NCBI GenBank assembly: GCA_028818225.1
Contig: JAPPOG010000051.1
Span: forward strand, 38,528 to 102,527
Source: Gammaproteobacteria bacterium
GTDB lineage: Bacteria > Pseudomonadota > Gammaproteobacteria > Pseudomonadales > Pseudohongiellaceae
Direction: 5' to 3'
DNA: 64,000 nt
The notes beneath the pieces were generated by a model that worked only from the letters and a program-made list of their open reading frames with translations, did no database searches and was not told the DNA's origin. The translations under genes and the position numbers were made by a program. The first letter of the stretch is position 1. Each line of letters starts with the position of its first letter. Shown here one piece after another: positions 51,876-60,086 of the stretch.

Positions 51876-52910
51876 CTAGGCCAGATAATCAAATACTACC
51901 TGAAGTGCTTGTTCCGGTGATTTATCTAGCAACTGATAAGCCTCAGCTGCAGAATCAATAGACATGGCATGAGAAATAAATTGCTGGGGCTTCACCTTTT
52001 TAAGCATCTCCCAAGTTTGCTCATATCTTCTCGGTTTGTTCCAGCGCCCACTGATCTCTGGCGCTATCGTGCTAACCTGACTGCTAATAATAGATATTCG
52101 ATTTCTATGAAATTTTTCACCCAGTGAAATTTCGGCAGTTTTATTACCATACCAACTACCGACCACTATCCGGCCACCATAAGCAGTTAGCTCCAGAGCC
52201 AGGTTTAATGCCGCTGGTGAGCCGGACAATTCGAATACAATATCAGCTCCACCTTCACCATCTTCAATTCCAATTTGTTTTTTCAGCGTATCAATACTTT
52301 GCTCAGGAATAGACGAGTAAACTCCACTGATTCCTAATTGCTTCGATTTTTCCTGCCGCATTTCCAAATTTTCCACTGCCCAATTACCGGCAAGAGGAAA
52401 AAGACGCAATAGACTTGTGGTTAACAAACCTATGATCCCCTGTCCGATAACCACACACTTGTCGCCAAGCCTTGGATTACCATCATGAACCAGGTTTACA
52501 GCCGTTTCCATATTGGCAAAAAATACTGCCGCCTGAGGATCAACATCTTCTGGCACTATTAGCAGTTGGTCAGAATTACAAAGGGTATGGCTTGCATGAG
52601 GTTGAAAACCAAATACTGTTTTACCTTGCCAGAATTTTCCTACTTCCTTTCCAATATCTTCAATTATTCCGACACTGGAATATCCATATTGAAGTGGGAA
52701 GCTATTATCAGCATGCTTGTAAGCCTCAAGGTTTTCATCCAGGGCGAGCGAATCAGGAATTTGACCACGATAAAGCAATAACTCTGTCCCGGAACTAATG
52801 GCTGAATATAGATTTTTAACCAGGACCTGATCAGGCCGTAATGAATCTAATTGCGACTCACGAATTTCAACTTTATGCGAATCCGTAAACCAGAGTTGAC
52901 GAATTTTCAA
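51876..52910 (-). CDS. MDR-family dehydrogenase (BchC-like, zinc site degenerate)
   Basis: The 344-residue medium-chain dehydrogenase/reductase has an NAD-binding motif VVIGQGIIGLL. The catalytic-zinc region, normally C-GTD...GHE, reads SAISSGTELLLYRG and QYGYSSVGIIEDIG, so the usual Cys and His ligands are absent, as in BchC-type and related sugar dehydrogenases. The structural-zinc Cys cluster is also missing. It starts with TTG, overlapped by the upstream stop (TTGA), with AAGGA 6 bases upstream. It is in the same operon as the RibD-like, RibA and PTPS-like genes, so oxidation or reduction of a pyrimidine or pterin side chain is the natural guess. Confidence 0.87.
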   Translation of the reverse strand: MKIRQLWFTDSHKVEIRESQLDSLRPDQVLVKNLYSAISSGTELLLYRGQIPDSLALDENLEAYKHADNSFPLQYGYSSVGIIEDIGKEVGKFWQGKTVFGFQPHASHTLCNSDQLLIVPEDVDPQAAVFFANMETAVNLVHDGNPRLGDKCVVIGQGIIGLLTTSLLRLFPLAGNWAVENLEMRQEKSKQLGISGVYSSIPEQSIDTLKKQIGIEDGEGGADIVFELSGSPAALNLALELTAYGGRIVVGSWYGNKTAEISLGEKFHRNRISIISSQVSTIAPEISGRWNKPRRYEQTWEMLKKVKPQQFISHAMSIDSAAEAYQLLDKSPEQALQVVFDYLA

Positions 52911-53641
52911 TTCGACTTTCCTTTAAAATACAACCTGCCCCAAATAATAAAATCTTCACCGGCCTGGGAAGAAAAGATAGGGGTTATGTCAGGTATCTCA
53001 TGCCCGGTCACACTTTGCAAATCTCCAACTGCTTTATAACCCCCGACAATTTGGGGCGCGACTGTTAACACCAAGGCATCTACTAAATGAGCCTGAAGGA
53101 AAGCTGTAATGATCTTTGCTCCGCCTTCCACCATTAATGACCTGATGCCACGCTCATATAAAATCTCCATTGCAGAAACCAGCGGAACATTTCCTTGCTC
53201 ATTATCTTCGCCATTAACGGTAACTATTTCTGCGTTCCCTGTTAGCGGACCAAACTCAGTTTTTCGAGTGAGGATCCAACAGCACTTATCAGGGTGATGG
53301 CATACTTTTGCGCTGTTAGGAATTCGTAGGTGACTATCTAGAACTATTGGCTGGGGATTTGGGCCATCCCAATCTCTCACGGTTAATTGAGGATCATCAC
53401 TCAATACCGTTCCAATTCCTACGAGGATACCGTCATGGAGACTTCGTAATTGATGAGTAAGCTCTGTCGATTCCTTACAACTGAAATTCAATTTTTCTCC
53501 ACAGCGGGTAGTAATACTTCCATCCCAACTTTGTGCATACGCGAGTGTAACGAATGGTCTTTTAGTCAACTCAGTGGATGAAATACTAGACTGAAGCCAT
53601 TTTTCAATCTGTCGATTGAGATTCATGGGAGTCGCTTTCAT
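52907..53641 (-). CDS. RibD C-terminal-type reductase without deaminase domain
   Basis: The 244-residue protein is a dihydrofolate reductase-fold RibD C-terminal domain alone; the deaminase half of RibD is absent. It would reduce a ribosylamino-pyrimidine with NADPH. Family features are FVTLAYAQSWDGSITTRCGE, ILVGIGTVLSDDPQLTVRDW, QPIVLDSHLRIP and RSLMVEGGAKIITAFL. The ATG overlaps the ribA frame by 38 bases and its stop overlaps the dehydrogenase start, so expression is coupled. An internal ATG at 53626 is also possible. Together with RibA it would divert GTP towards a reduced 2,5-diamino pyrimidine. Confidence 0.9.
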   Translation of the reverse strand: MKATPMNLNRQIEKWLQSSISSTELTKRPFVTLAYAQSWDGSITTRCGEKLNFSCKESTELTHQLRSLHDGILVGIGTVLSDDPQLTVRDWDGPNPQPIVLDSHLRIPNSAKVCHHPDKCCWILTRKTEFGPLTGNAEIVTVNGEDNEQGNVPLVSAMEILYERGIRSLMVEGGAKIITAFLQAHLVDALVLTVAPQIVGGYKAVGDLQSVTGHEIPDITPIFSSQAGEDFIIWGRLYFKGKSN

Positions 53642-54260
53642 TGGCTAGAACTGCAAGATTAGAAGCATGCAGCAAATGATTCATGCGCTCTGCTTTAGTC
53701 GTTAAATAGCGTGAATTCTCAGGATTAACAGAGCTATTTATCTCGATCCTTTCATTCACCTGAATACCTTCAGATTCTAACGCGCTAATCTTCGCTGGAT
53801 TATTTGTTATCAATCGAATTGATTTTATGTCAAATGACTCCAGAATTCCGGCAGCCACTGAGTATTCTCTCTCATCGGCACCATGGCCCAATATTAGATT
53901 TGCATCTACAGTATCATGACCTTCGTCTTGCAAATTATATGCATGCATTTTTTGCAACAACCCTATGCCTCTGCCTTCTTGCCGAAGATAAATCAACATC
54001 CCACTACCTTCTGCGGCTATGAATTGAAGTGCCTGATCCAGCTGCTCACCACAATCGCATCTCAGCGATCCGAATACATCACCTGTGAGACATTCTGAAT
54101 GCACACGAACGATGACATTCTCACCGGCAGTGATGTCTCCTATATGAAAACTAAGATGATTTTTCCCATCGAGCGCATTGCCATAGCACCCAAGCTCAAA
54201 ATCGCCATGTTGAGTGGGAATGCGCGCAGTTGCCAAGCATGTAATAGTTGATTCGGACAT
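53604..54260 (-). CDS. ribA: GTP cyclohydrolase II
   Basis: This 218-residue GTP cyclohydrolase II opens the imidazole ring of GTP, releasing formate and pyrophosphate. Zinc Cys are in SECLTGDVFGSLRCDCGEQL (Cys57, 68, 70) and the catalytic region includes YLRQEGRGIGLL (Arg97) and DTVDANLILGHGADEREY. It is a stand-alone RibA without a RibB domain. The frame opens at a GTG at 54290; ATG at 54260 gives the typical MSESTITCLATARIPT. It overlaps the RibD-like gene. Since it is clustered with non-riboflavin genes, it is probably a pathway-specific copy; whether another ribA exists in the genome cannot be seen here. Confidence 0.93.
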   Translation of the reverse strand: MSESTITCLATARIPTQHGDFELGCYGNALDGKNHLSFHIGDITAGENVIVRVHSECLTGDVFGSLRCDCGEQLDQALQFIAAEGSGMLIYLRQEGRGIGLLQKMHAYNLQDEGHDTVDANLILGHGADEREYSVAAGILESFDIKSIRLITNNPAKISALESEGIQVNERIEINSSVNPENSRYLTTKAERMNHLLHASNLAVLANESDSHESQSTD

Positions 54261-54352
54261 TAAGGATAATGGTACGATTATCCACCGCACCCGTAAAGGA
54301 GGGTTTAATCTTTATTACAAGCTGAAATACTTTTCGAAAAAGTTCTCCAAAT

Positions 54353-54964
54353 TCATTGACGAAGCGCCTCAAACTCAAAGCGCAGTGTTACTTCATCTCC
54401 CACCATACTGTTAGATACTCCATAATCCATACCCCACTGACTTCGCAGCAGAACAGCCTGAGCTGAAATACCCAGTGTCTCTTTGCGATGCCCAAATGGA
54501 TATCTTTCCCGTTTATTAATGACCACCTCCAGAACCACCGGATGGTTCTGTCCCAGCATACTTAGATTGCCATTAAGTATTCCGGCTTCAGCTGCATTTT
54601 CTGCGGGAGAATATCCTGTAGCAGTAAATGCTATTACCGGATTTCTTCTAACGCTCAAGAAGTCTCTTGAACGCAAATGATCATCCCGATCTTCATGATT
54701 TGTAAATATACTATCAGCTTGTATTTCTACGTTGCCGGAAAACAGCTCCTGAGTTTCCGGGTCATAACGGAAGTTCCCAGAAGCTTCAAGGAAAAAGCCA
54801 ATTTGACTTTGGTATTCAATGTGAGTCGCTTCAAATACTATTGAGAAATGTTCAGGATCTATTTCCCAGTCTGCCGGATCTGCTGAACTATTACTGATTA
54901 AAAGCAGATTGCCTAAAAGTAAAGTCGAGCTGATTTTAATAATGGACAAGATAGAGTAAGGCAT
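54353..54964 (-). CDS. YceI-family exported protein
   Basis: The protein has 203 residues with a signal peptide (about 1-27, ending SNSSA). YceI lipocalin-like features are WEIDPEHFSIVFEATHIEYQ, GNVEIQADSIFTNHEDRD, RSRDFLSVRRNPVIAFTATG and LSMLGQNHPVVLEVVINKRE. GAGGA lies 6 bases before the ATG. It lies between the methyltransferase and ribA genes on the same strand, 92 bases before ribA, so is probably part of the cluster; a lipid- or isoprenoid-binding role fits a lipid-linked product, which is inference. Confidence 0.9.
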   Translation of the reverse strand: MPYSILSIIKISSTLLLGNLLLISNSSADPADWEIDPEHFSIVFEATHIEYQSQIGFFLEASGNFRYDPETQELFSGNVEIQADSIFTNHEDRDDHLRSRDFLSVRRNPVIAFTATGYSPAENAAEAGILNGNLSMLGQNHPVVLEVVINKRERYPFGHRKETLGISAQAVLLRSQWGMDYGVSNSMVGDEVTLRFEFEALRQ

Positions 54965-55099
54965 GAGAATTCCTCAAAGACGGTATTCGTTCAATTTTTT
55001 TCTGCATCAGTTTCGAACTGAAAAGCATCAGAACCTATTCAGCCGATAATAGATAGCCATTGTACGCCGGTCAATCTGATTCGACTCGCTCCAGAAAAT

Positions 55100-55936
55100 C
55101 TAAATGGCATGAATATTTTCTGGAAGCGCCAGAATATCTTGATGCCCTACACTGCAGCTACCGGATTTCACATGTGCCTTTCGGTACGCTACCCATTCTG
55201 CCAATGCAGCCCGATCAAACTTAGAACTACTTGTAAGGGCATTAGCTATTCCACTAATCAGTTCTAATACCAAATTCTCGTCTGCATTATCCAATTGCCA
55301 GGGACTTGGGGCCCCAGACACTTCGAAACCAGAATTTTCTAATTTTTCTCGTAAATAAGCATTGGCATCAGGACCAAGTGCTAATCCAAATCCTTTGTCA
55401 CGCCGCTGATCTTCGTTAAATGCATAAAGTACGGTTTCATCCAGCGGATGAGATGGCTCCCAAGTAATAGCGCCATCATAATTTAGCGAAGAGTAAAACC
55501 CTACTGAGCTCTTCTCGGATAAAGTTTTCATCATATCAGCAAATGCATCAATAAATTCAGCTGAAACCAAATCAAAAAGTGCTGAAGCGGTGATAAGTTG
55601 CGTATTATTTAATGGTAATTTCACCAGCTCATTAAGATCCAGTTTAAAATATTGGACTTGCTTGAGATCTTTGTGACGTCTCTTAGCCTCTGCTAGCAGG
55701 GTTGCATCACTGTCGATCAATCGCCACCACAATTCTTCTGCAAACTTATTATTCAGACTGGAGAACATTCGCATGGTTGAACCTGTGCCGGCCCCCAAGT
55801 CGGCGATAGTTAGTGCAGAAATCATGCTTTTTTGATTCTGCAAGAATGACAAGGCATTATGCAGCAAGCGCGCATCGCGCGACCTGGCATCCGCACTCTC
55901 CCGCAATGCCAGCCATTCGACACTAAAATCACTCAT
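55100..55936 (-). CDS. Class I SAM-dependent methyltransferase
   Basis: This 278-residue protein has a Rossmann-like SAM-binding fold with motif I in IADLGAGTGSTMRMFSSL, a typical acidic LIDSD motif, and YFKLDLNELVKLPL and ITASALFDLVSAEFID as later motifs. The target is unknown. The ATG overlaps the upstream glycosyltransferase stop (ATGA), so they are cotranslated. It is followed by YceI after 135 bases. Its place between a glycosyltransferase and the GTP-derived cluster suggests methylation of a sugar or of the pyrimidine or pterin product. Confidence 0.85.
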   Translation of the reverse strand: MSDFSVEWLALRESADARSRDARLLHNALSFLQNQKSMISALTIADLGAGTGSTMRMFSSLNNKFAEELWWRLIDSDATLLAEAKRRHKDLKQVQYFKLDLNELVKLPLNNTQLITASALFDLVSAEFIDAFADMMKTLSEKSSVGFYSSLNYDGAITWEPSHPLDETVLYAFNEDQRRDKGFGLALGPDANAYLREKLENSGFEVSGAPSPWQLDNADENLVLELISGIANALTSSSKFDRAALAEWVAYRKAHVKSGSCSVGHQDILALPENIHAI

Positions 55937-56985
55937 GATATTGAAACTTCCCGAATTTTATCAGCGACCGTATTTGCAGCACTTTGCCAGGTCGGAAGAG
56001 ACGCGGCAATTTGGCGAGCCCCATCTTGCAATTCTGTTCGGTACGACTGATCAGTTATCACCTTCCGTAATACCTTCGTTAAAGCAACAACATCATCAGT
56101 GGGAACTAAAACGCCGGCAGAGTCAGGAACCACTGCTGGAATTGCGCCTGAACGCGCTGCAATAACGGGCAAGCCAGCTGCAATCGCTTCAGCAAAAACC
56201 ATCCCATAGCCTTCAAATCGGGAGGGAAGCACAAATACGTCAGCTGCCAAATACTCCTGGCGAACATCTTCGACTGCTCCAGCAAAGGTTATTCGATCAG
56301 AAAGCTCCAATGCTTTCGCTTTTGCTTTCAATTGCTCAGTCCAGGTAACATCAGCATGCTCATCTCCAACAAAACGCGCCTGCCACACCGCGTCTTTAAG
56401 CTCAGATAAAGACTGGATAAGAATGTCATGCGCTTTGCGCCTGATCAGTGAGGCTACGGTCAACAAGCGCAGGGGATTCCCATTACAGCGTGCGAATGTT
56501 CCCTGCTCTGTTCCCGGCTCCGCCACTATTATTTTTTCAGGATTGACAGCGAATTGCGCCGTCAAGATCTGGCGAGTATTCTCGCTCGTGACAATAACCG
56601 CACGGGTATAATGAAGAGCCCGCTGCTCAGTTTCAAATAACCTCGACTGCTCTTCGCTGCTTAATCCTGTCTCTAACGCCAGAGGGTGATGACACAAAGC
56701 TATCAGTTTAAGCCGACGTGATTCTTTTGCAGCAAGACTATCGAGCATACCGAAAATAAGCCCATCTACAATTACTACGCTCTGGTCAGGAAAGGAAGCA
56801 AAGCTTTTTTCGATTTCAGCCAAAGTCTGCGCCGATGAATTACTGTCGTATTCCGGCAAAGAAATTGCACGCACTTCTATCTGGGTATTTTGTAAACCGC
56901 TGATCAAGCGTCGATCATAATGATAACCGCCAGTAGGCTGATTAATATCTCCCGGATAAACAAAGTAAGTCTTTATTCTCGCCAT
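55933..56985 (-). CDS. GT4-type glycosyltransferase
   Basis: The 350-residue protein is a retaining GT-B glycosyltransferase. It has an N-terminal YFVYPGDINQPTGGYHYDRR donor/acceptor loop, the Rossmann block LRLLTVASLIRRKAHDILIQ, and the GT4 E-x7-E signature RFEGYGMVFAEAIAAGLPVI. The frame opens at a TTG at 57012; ATG at 56985 is a better start. It is first of the overlapping minus-strand run and would attach a sugar to the cluster product or to its lipid carrier. The acceptor is not deducible. Confidence 0.88.
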   Translation of the reverse strand: MARIKTYFVYPGDINQPTGGYHYDRRLISGLQNTQIEVRAISLPEYDSNSSAQTLAEIEKSFASFPDQSVVIVDGLIFGMLDSLAAKESRRLKLIALCHHPLALETGLSSEEQSRLFETEQRALHYTRAVIVTSENTRQILTAQFAVNPEKIIVAEPGTEQGTFARCNGNPLRLLTVASLIRRKAHDILIQSLSELKDAVWQARFVGDEHADVTWTEQLKAKAKALELSDRITFAGAVEDVRQEYLAADVFVLPSRFEGYGMVFAEAIAAGLPVIAARSGAIPAVVPDSAGVLVPTDDVVALTKVLRKVITDQSYRTELQDGARQIAASLPTWQSAANTVADKIREVSIS

Positions 56986-57062
56986 TCTTTTGGGGCAGCC
57001 AAATTCGGTCAATTGGAGTTTATTAAATACTATTTATAGCCTGTGTGGAGGATTGAGAAAAA

Positions 57063-58100
57063 TTACATGCTTGTATCTTGCGATACCGACACCATGGTTT
57101 TACCAAAATTGCGGCCAACCAGCATGGAAATAAATGCTTCGGGTGCTTTTTCCAACCCTTCCCACTTATCTTCCTTATAAAAAACTTCTCCAGAGCGCAC
57201 ATAGTTACCCATCAAAGTGAAAAACTCGTCCTGATATTTCTCTACGAAATCTCCAACAAATAAATCTTTTTGTATTATTCCTTTTTTAGCGAACGTTTCG
57301 CTGCCTATTTCTTTCCAAACTGACCTGGGATCACGATCATGGCTATTTCCATACTGAGACACCAATCCGCAGAGTGAGATTCTTGAAGCATGATTCAGCA
57401 GAGGTAAGATTGCCTCAAAAACTTTACCACCAACATTTTCAAAATAGACATCGCAACCATCGGGGCACTGCGCTTTCAATTCCTCCTGAAAGTTGTCACT
57501 CAAATGAGAAACACAGGCATCGATACCAATATCATTGAGAACAAACCCCATTTTGCTTTGATTCCCAACGATTCCTACGACGCGACAACCTGCCAGCTTT
57601 GCGAGTTGGCATACGATCTGCCCTACACCCCCCGAAGCTGCGGCTACCACCACAGTTTCGCCAGGCTGTGGGTTACACTGGATTAGTAATCCAGCATAAG
57701 CTGTTAAACCAAGCATTCCCATCACACCAAGCGCAGTCGAAATTGGATAGCAATCCGGGTCCAATTTTCTTGGATGCATATAGCCGAAATTTGAGATTCC
57801 AGCACCGGTTAATCCATACTCCTGCCAGCCATTGGTATTGAAAATATAATCCCCTTCTGCGTAGCCAGCGAGCCTGCTTTGCATGACTTGTGACACAGTT
57901 CTGCCATGGCATATATCTCGCGGTAGCTCCTCTCCTCTGCGTCTACGACCCCACTGGTAAGGGTCGAGCGACAAATAAATTGTTCTCGTCAACATTTGAT
58001 TGGGAGCTACAGAAGGCAGAGGACTGTCGATTAACTCAAAGTCTTCAGCCTGAGGCATTCCTTCAGGTGGGACTCTCGCTAAGATCCATTGTTTATTCAT
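57063..58100 (-). CDS. NADP-dependent MDR oxidoreductase (CurA/PTGR-like)
   Basis: The 345-residue zinc-independent MDR protein has LTAYAGLLIQCNPQPGETVV followed by VAAASGGVGQIVCQLAKLAG, and a NADP-binding pattern, as in prostaglandin reductase-like and curcumin reductase CurA. It reduces conjugated alkenes or ketones. The frame opens at a TTG; ATG at 58100 is preferred. Its stop lies 78 bases upstream of the glycosyltransferase on the same strand, so it may belong to the cluster or precede it independently. Confidence 0.9.
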   Translation of the reverse strand: MNKQWILARVPPEGMPQAEDFELIDSPLPSVAPNQMLTRTIYLSLDPYQWGRRRRGEELPRDICHGRTVSQVMQSRLAGYAEGDYIFNTNGWQEYGLTGAGISNFGYMHPRKLDPDCYPISTALGVMGMLGLTAYAGLLIQCNPQPGETVVVAAASGGVGQIVCQLAKLAGCRVVGIVGNQSKMGFVLNDIGIDACVSHLSDNFQEELKAQCPDGCDVYFENVGGKVFEAILPLLNHASRISLCGLVSQYGNSHDRDPRSVWKEIGSETFAKKGIIQKDLFVGDFVEKYQDEFFTLMGNYVRSGEVFYKEDKWEGLEKAPEAFISMLVGRNFGKTMVSVSQDTSM

Positions 58101-58197
58101 CAAACTGTTGGAATTTAGCTGAATTAAGCTTGCTGGCTATAGCATGACTTGAGACGTCTGACCTTATCAGACATTCCCCTAATTGCAATTGAGCCAA

Positions 58198-58872
58198 TTA
58201 CTCTTCCGTTGCTTCAATATGCAATTCAAAGTCAAGCTGTTCTGCTACAGACAAGGCTCCGCCGAGAGCTGTGAATACAGACAAACCGAGATCTTCATGA
58301 TTTAAAGAAAAGCTGGCATCAACTGTGACTGTAGAACCATTAACATCTACCCGGGCAGGCAATTCGAGATTAACGGTGCTGCCCACAATATCCAGGGCAA
58401 TAGCAAAACTCCACTCGTCGTCAGCAACAGATAGTGTGGATATTCTCGCCGCTATAGTAGTAAAAGCCGTGCCATTTAGAACGCCCTCACTCAGCATATT
58501 TTCCCGGGTTCCTTCGATTGCTCGCCTGCCGGGCTGAGTATCGAAGCCTTCCCGCATTTCTGAAGCAGCTCTGTCCCGTTCGCCCTGATCATCCACAACG
58601 AAACTACTCACTGGAAATGCGAAGGTGGCCGTGGAGTCTTCAGCATTTGCCGCCAGATTTACCTGGCCAATCAAATCCGTTGTGTGCACGACATGGTTAT
58701 GACCCATGCGGGCCATGGGCCCAGCTCGCCCGACAAAGACTCTCAGGATGGAGCTTTCCGAATCGATTGAGTATGACGCAGACTCCTCACCACCTTGCTG
58801 AGCCGAAGCTGAAGCAGCGATCATGCTTACAAGAATCAATATCGCAGTTGAAACCTTATTCAAATTCATCAT
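58198..58872 (-). CDS. YceI-like exported protein
   Basis: The protein has 224 residues with a signal peptide (about 1-25, ending ASASAQ). The N-terminal SYSIDSESSILRVFVGRAGP and MARMGHNHVVHTTDLIGQ, with its distinctive GHNH, identify the YceI-like branch seen in exported proteins of unknown role. The later VTVDASFSLNHEDLGLSVF is typical. AGGAG lies just upstream of the paired ATG codons. A 28-codon frame ends 16 bases upstream and might be cotranscribed. This copy is the most divergent of the three YceI genes. Confidence 0.85.
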   Translation of the reverse strand: MMNLNKVSTAILILVSMIAASASAQQGGEESASYSIDSESSILRVFVGRAGPMARMGHNHVVHTTDLIGQVNLAANAEDSTATFAFPVSSFVVDDQGERDRAASEMREGFDTQPGRRAIEGTRENMLSEGVLNGTAFTTIAARISTLSVADDEWSFAIALDIVGSTVNLELPARVDVNGSTVTVDASFSLNHEDLGLSVFTALGGALSVAEQLDFELHIEATEE

Positions 58873-59181
58873 TTACTCCTGATACTGGTTATTTGCCGCC
58901 AGTTGTTACGGCAGCAAATACCTGTCTGATGCTAAATACTAACCCAATCACACCGATAAGAAATTTGATATTCATTAATTAGACCACCATTTTTACTGTG
59001 TTGATGGTATTCCACCTTTGAAATCGAGCAAAATATCGATCCTATCATAAACTGCCGGTACCAGGGATTCTGGTCTAACCAGCACAGGATAAGCGTAATA
59101 CTAATTATCTGAATCCAATGTGAACGAAAAGTCGAATTCTGCGTTCAACCTTGATAATTAATAGTCAAAAGGAAACCCAAC
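58873..59181. other. 309-base divergent intergenic region
   Basis: The region lies between the YceI start and the plus-strand gene at 59182. It holds a 28-codon frame on the minus strand (58889-58975), an imperfect TTTGC/GCAAA hairpin within it at about 58891-58918, and the promoters of both neighbours. No other feature was recognised. Confidence 0.4.
58889..58975 (-). CDS. Possible 28-residue small membrane or exported peptide
   Basis: The frame starts MNIKFLIGVIGLVFSIRQ and ends VFAAVTTGGK, giving a positively charged start, a hydrophobic core and an A-x-A-like site that resemble a signal peptide with almost no mature part. A GGTGG sequence lies about 8 bases before the ATG. It sits 16 bases upstream of the YceI gene on the same strand. 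It could be a real small protein, a leader peptide or chance. Confidence 0.35.
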   Translation of the reverse strand: MNIKFLIGVIGLVFSIRQVFAAVTTGGK

Positions 59182-60084
59182 TTGGCAAACAGCCTCAAGT
59201 CTTTGCTTCTGTCTCTTGTCTTCGCAATCACCCCTGTTATTAGCCAGGCTCAGCTGGTAGGCACTTTTGAAGAGGTCGATTTTGATAGCCCGGAGGGATG
59301 GGCCATGGCCTACATGACCGCATCGGCGCTTAATCTGGGTCAATTGCCGCCACGACCAACTAGCTTTGGGGACTTTAGTATTGCGGCAGAGCTCGGTTCG
59401 ATTCCGAGACTGACCAGAGAGCAACAGCAGGTTGGTTTTGGCGGATTTAAAGACGAAGATCTTAACAAATCGCCAGCATTTGGGCGCACCCGGGCAAGTA
59501 TGGGTTTGCTCTGGGATGTGACTGCAGAAGTTTCCTGGACGCCTCCACTGGAATTAAATGGAGCCAAGCCGGATGGCCTTTGGGGATTTGCGCTGTCCAG
59601 ACCGCTTATTAATAACGACAACTGGAGTTTGGGCTTGCGCGTGTATGCGGTAGAGGGCGCCGTTACAGCCGATGTTACTTGTAGCAAGGACGTCGCCGAC
59701 TACCCCGCATTTTCTCCGCAGAATTTATTCGGCTGCATCGATGCATCCGCAGACAATTTGGAAATGGATCATCAGGGTGCTGAACTGTCTCTATCAGTCA
59801 ACCGGTTCCCCCTGGGCATTCGCCCATGGATTGCAATTGCCTTAACCCGCATGGATCCTTTTGTCGAGGTAGATGCGCCTCTTCAGGAAGTTGATCATTT
59901 TGCCACTGTGGACACCGACGGGACTACTGAAACTTACAGTATCGGATTTAATTACAACTTAAACGACAACTGGAATATCAACCTGGCCACCTCGTACACA
60001 CCGCTGGATGCCAACAGACCTGTTGGGGCCGGAGGCAGAGACAGTTACTGGAATATCAGACTCGGGTTAATTTGGGATTTATGA
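59182..60084 (+). CDS. Unknown exported probable beta-barrel
   Basis: The protein has 300 residues with a signal peptide (about 1-23, ending ISQAQ). The start is TTG with AAGGA 7 bases upstream. Alternating aromatic and polar strands (LWDVTAEVSWTPPLELNGAK, DNWSLGLRVYAVEGAV, YSIGFNYNLNDNWNINLATS) and the final YWNIRLGLIWDL suggest an outer-membrane beta-barrel, although the last residue is Leu rather than Phe. Two Cys bracket CSKDVADYPAFSPQNLFGC, a possible disulfide-linked loop. No family is recognised. It is convergent with the S33 hydrolase gene, 2 bases apart. Confidence 0.75.
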   Translation: MANSLKSLLLSLVFAITPVISQAQLVGTFEEVDFDSPEGWAMAYMTASALNLGQLPPRPTSFGDFSIAAELGSIPRLTREQQQVGFGGFKDEDLNKSPAFGRTRASMGLLWDVTAEVSWTPPLELNGAKPDGLWGFALSRPLINNDNWSLGLRVYAVEGAVTADVTCSKDVADYPAFSPQNLFGCIDASADNLEMDHQGAELSLSVNRFPLGIRPWIAIALTRMDPFVEVDAPLQEVDHFATVDTDGTTETYSIGFNYNLNDNWNINLATSYTPLDANRPVGAGGRDSYWNIRLGLIWDL

Positions 60085-60086
60085 AA

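Noticed and set aside
51462..54260. Queuosine or plain riboflavin operon
   Set aside because: queC, queE and queF are absent, the PTPS homologue lacks catalytic residues, and RibD deaminase, RibB, RibE and RibH are missing from the cluster.
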